A stretch of 64,000 bases of DNA from UBA5070 sp035352895 (lineage in GTDB: Bacteria > Fibrobacterota > Fibrobacteria > UBA5070), in assembly GCA_035352895.1 (NCBI GenBank), contig DAOPYN010000008.1:43156-107155 (forward strand), read 5' to 3'. The notes below the pieces were generated by a model. It was not told the origin of the DNA. It searched no databases and was given only the letters and a program-made list of their open reading frames with translations. Position numbers and translations under genes: made by a program. Shown here piece by piece: positions 63,177-64,000 of the stretch (its first letter is position 1; the number at the start of each line of letters is the position of its first letter).

Positions 63177-64000
63177 ACACCACGAAATCCACGCTCGCGA
63201 GCCTCGTCGTGGCAAGCCTCGTCACTGGTTGTCAGGATGAACGCCTGACCGGCACCAACAACGAAACCCACACAAAGGCGACGTTCTACCAAAGCTCCGG
63301 AAAGCCCGCCTCCGGAGCCCGGGTCCGCGTGTTCGCGGCAAGCGAAAGCCTGACCGACACGCTTCCCGTCGCACAAGCGATCGTCGACCCCAACGGACAG
63401 GTTTCCTTGAACCTGAAGCCAGGATACTTCAGCCTCCTCGCCGAGGACGGCTCGGGCAGGGCGGTCTTCATCGATTCCGTCCTTTCCGACGGCGATACGG
63501 TGATGATCCCCGCCGACACCCTCCGCCCCACCGGCTCGTTCAAGGGCCGCATCCGCGTCCAGCCCATGCACTCTCCTGCGATTTCCTGGGTCCACATCCG
63601 ACGCACGAACCTCTTCGCGAACGTGGATTCCGCAGGCAATTTCCGTATGGACGGGGTTCCCGCGGGCCGAATGGAGCTGGTCGCCCTGAGCCACCTGAAG
63701 GACTACACCCCCACCTACATCTTCCCCCGCGCCATTCCCGACAGCACGGTGGAAGTGGGAGATCTCGATCTGGTGTACAACGGCCTCCCTCTGGCGACCG
63801 GACTGGAGGCGCAATACGACTCGCTATCCGGCGTGGTCACGGTATCCTGGCACGACACGTCCTTCACCAGAAAGGATCGCTGGATCGTCTTCCGGGGAGA
63901 AGACAGCGATCTACCTCGGGGCGCGGTGGGAACCTCCCTGATCGGGCGATTTGCCGACACCGTGTTCGCCGCGCAAGGACACAAAGGAAGCCACTCCATC
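63173..64000 (+). CDS. Secreted lipoprotein with carboxypeptidase-regulatory-like repeats (3' end outside window)
   Basis: An open frame of 276 codons running off the right edge. It begins MNTTKSTLASLVVASLVTGC, a lipoprotein signal with lipobox VTGC (Cys20). The body is beta-rich: SSGKPASGARVRVFAASESL resembles a carboxypeptidase-regulatory-like or transthyretin-like unit, and SFKGRIRVQPMHSPAISWV with FRMDGVPAGRMELVAL a second. A later part contains YDSLSGVVTVSWHD, reminiscent of a fibronectin type III fold. ATG overlaps the preceding TGA. Such lipoproteins typically follow TIGR02147 genes in this lineage, which is from memory and worth checking. Confidence 0.85.
   Translation, partial: MNTTKSTLASLVVASLVTGCQDERLTGTNNETHTKATFYQSSGKPASGARVRVFAASESLTDTLPVAQAIVDPNGQVSLNLKPGYFSLLAEDGSGRAVFIDSVLSDGDTVMIPADTLRPTGSFKGRIRVQPMHSPAISWVHIRRTNLFANVDSAGNFRMDGVPAGRMELVALSHLKDYTPTYIFPRAIPDSTVEVGDLDLVYNGLPLATGLEAQYDSLSGVVTVSWHDTSFTRKDRWIVFRGEDSDLPRGAVGTSLIGRFADTVFAAQGHKGSHSI

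Noticed and set aside
1..64000. CRISPR array, tRNA or rRNA genes, prophage
   Set aside because: No regularly spaced direct repeats, no cloverleaf or rRNA segments and no phage structural genes were seen; the Xer recombinases are of the chromosomal type.

Overview
The window is a GC-rich (roughly two-thirds G+C), gene-dense bacterial chromosome segment. It most likely comes from a member of the Fibrobacterota. The best lineage marker is the gene at 62325-63176, which has the features of the TIGR02147 family, a paralogous family typical of Fibrobacter relatives, followed by a lipoprotein. Giant secreted Calx-beta proteins with FlgD/T9SS-like C-termini, a SPOR lipoprotein and an OmpA/thrombospondin-3 protein fit a diderm of the Fibrobacterota/Bacteroidota/Chlorobi grouping. 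A 10-N gap at 27499-27508 shows this is a draft or metagenome assembly. Genes are packed tightly, with many 1-4 bp start/stop overlaps.

Layout. 1-2427 (+): 3' end of PEP carboxylase, an ABM-domain monooxygenase and an Fe-dependent alcohol dehydrogenase. 2456-3978 (-): a MarR operon (flavin/PLP-oxidase-like protein, MarR, DUF4405 membrane protein) behind a palindromic operator. 4090-7525 (+): rRNA pseudouridine synthase, an orphan secretion-tail fragment, a TPR protein and a DUF116 protein. 7526-7859: a non-coding region rich in palindromes. 7860-9907 (-): the TIGR03915/TIGR03916 radical-SAM pair linked to DNA repair. 9971-14334 (-): REC-HATPase regulator, RseP, Dxr and a HisN-type phosphatase. 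14447-16363 (+): zinc-ribbon protein and PHP-domain hydrolase. 16360-39450 (-): three paralogous giant Calx-beta proteins of 2335, about 3480 and 1706 aa. 39613-41469 (-): MnmG. 41547-44976 (+): two NfeD proteins, the flotillin FloA and a small membrane protein. 44966-45139 (-): a YjfB-like 57-aa protein. 45182-47244 (+): a coupled pair of apparent pseudoenzymes (M20-like and GpgS-like). 47369-49150 (+): OmpA/TSP3 protein. 49147-61084 (-): PLP trans-sulfuration enzyme, hybrid histidine kinase, Xer recombinase, RimO, SPOR lipoprotein, HDOD protein, Nudix hydrolase, unknown protein, ComEC and an acetyl-/succinyl-CoA CoA-transferase. 61298-64000 (+): second Xer recombinase, TIGR02147 protein and the start of a lipoprotein.

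How it fits together. PEP carboxylase and the CoA-transferase suit a succinate/acetate-forming metabolism (inference). The NfeD-NfeD-FloA cluster is a membrane-microdomain quality-control module. Dxr-RseP is a common housekeeping pair. The strongest candidates for something undescribed are the 23-kb array of three giant surface proteins with a shared three-part architecture, and the translationally coupled pair of enzyme homologues that have both lost their catalytic residues. Three genes also seem to be transcribed from promoters whose -10 element lies only 7-8 nt from the start codon, suggesting leaderless mRNAs. One of these promoters, in front of the radical-SAM repair pair, overlaps a near-match to the Fibrobacter LexA box.
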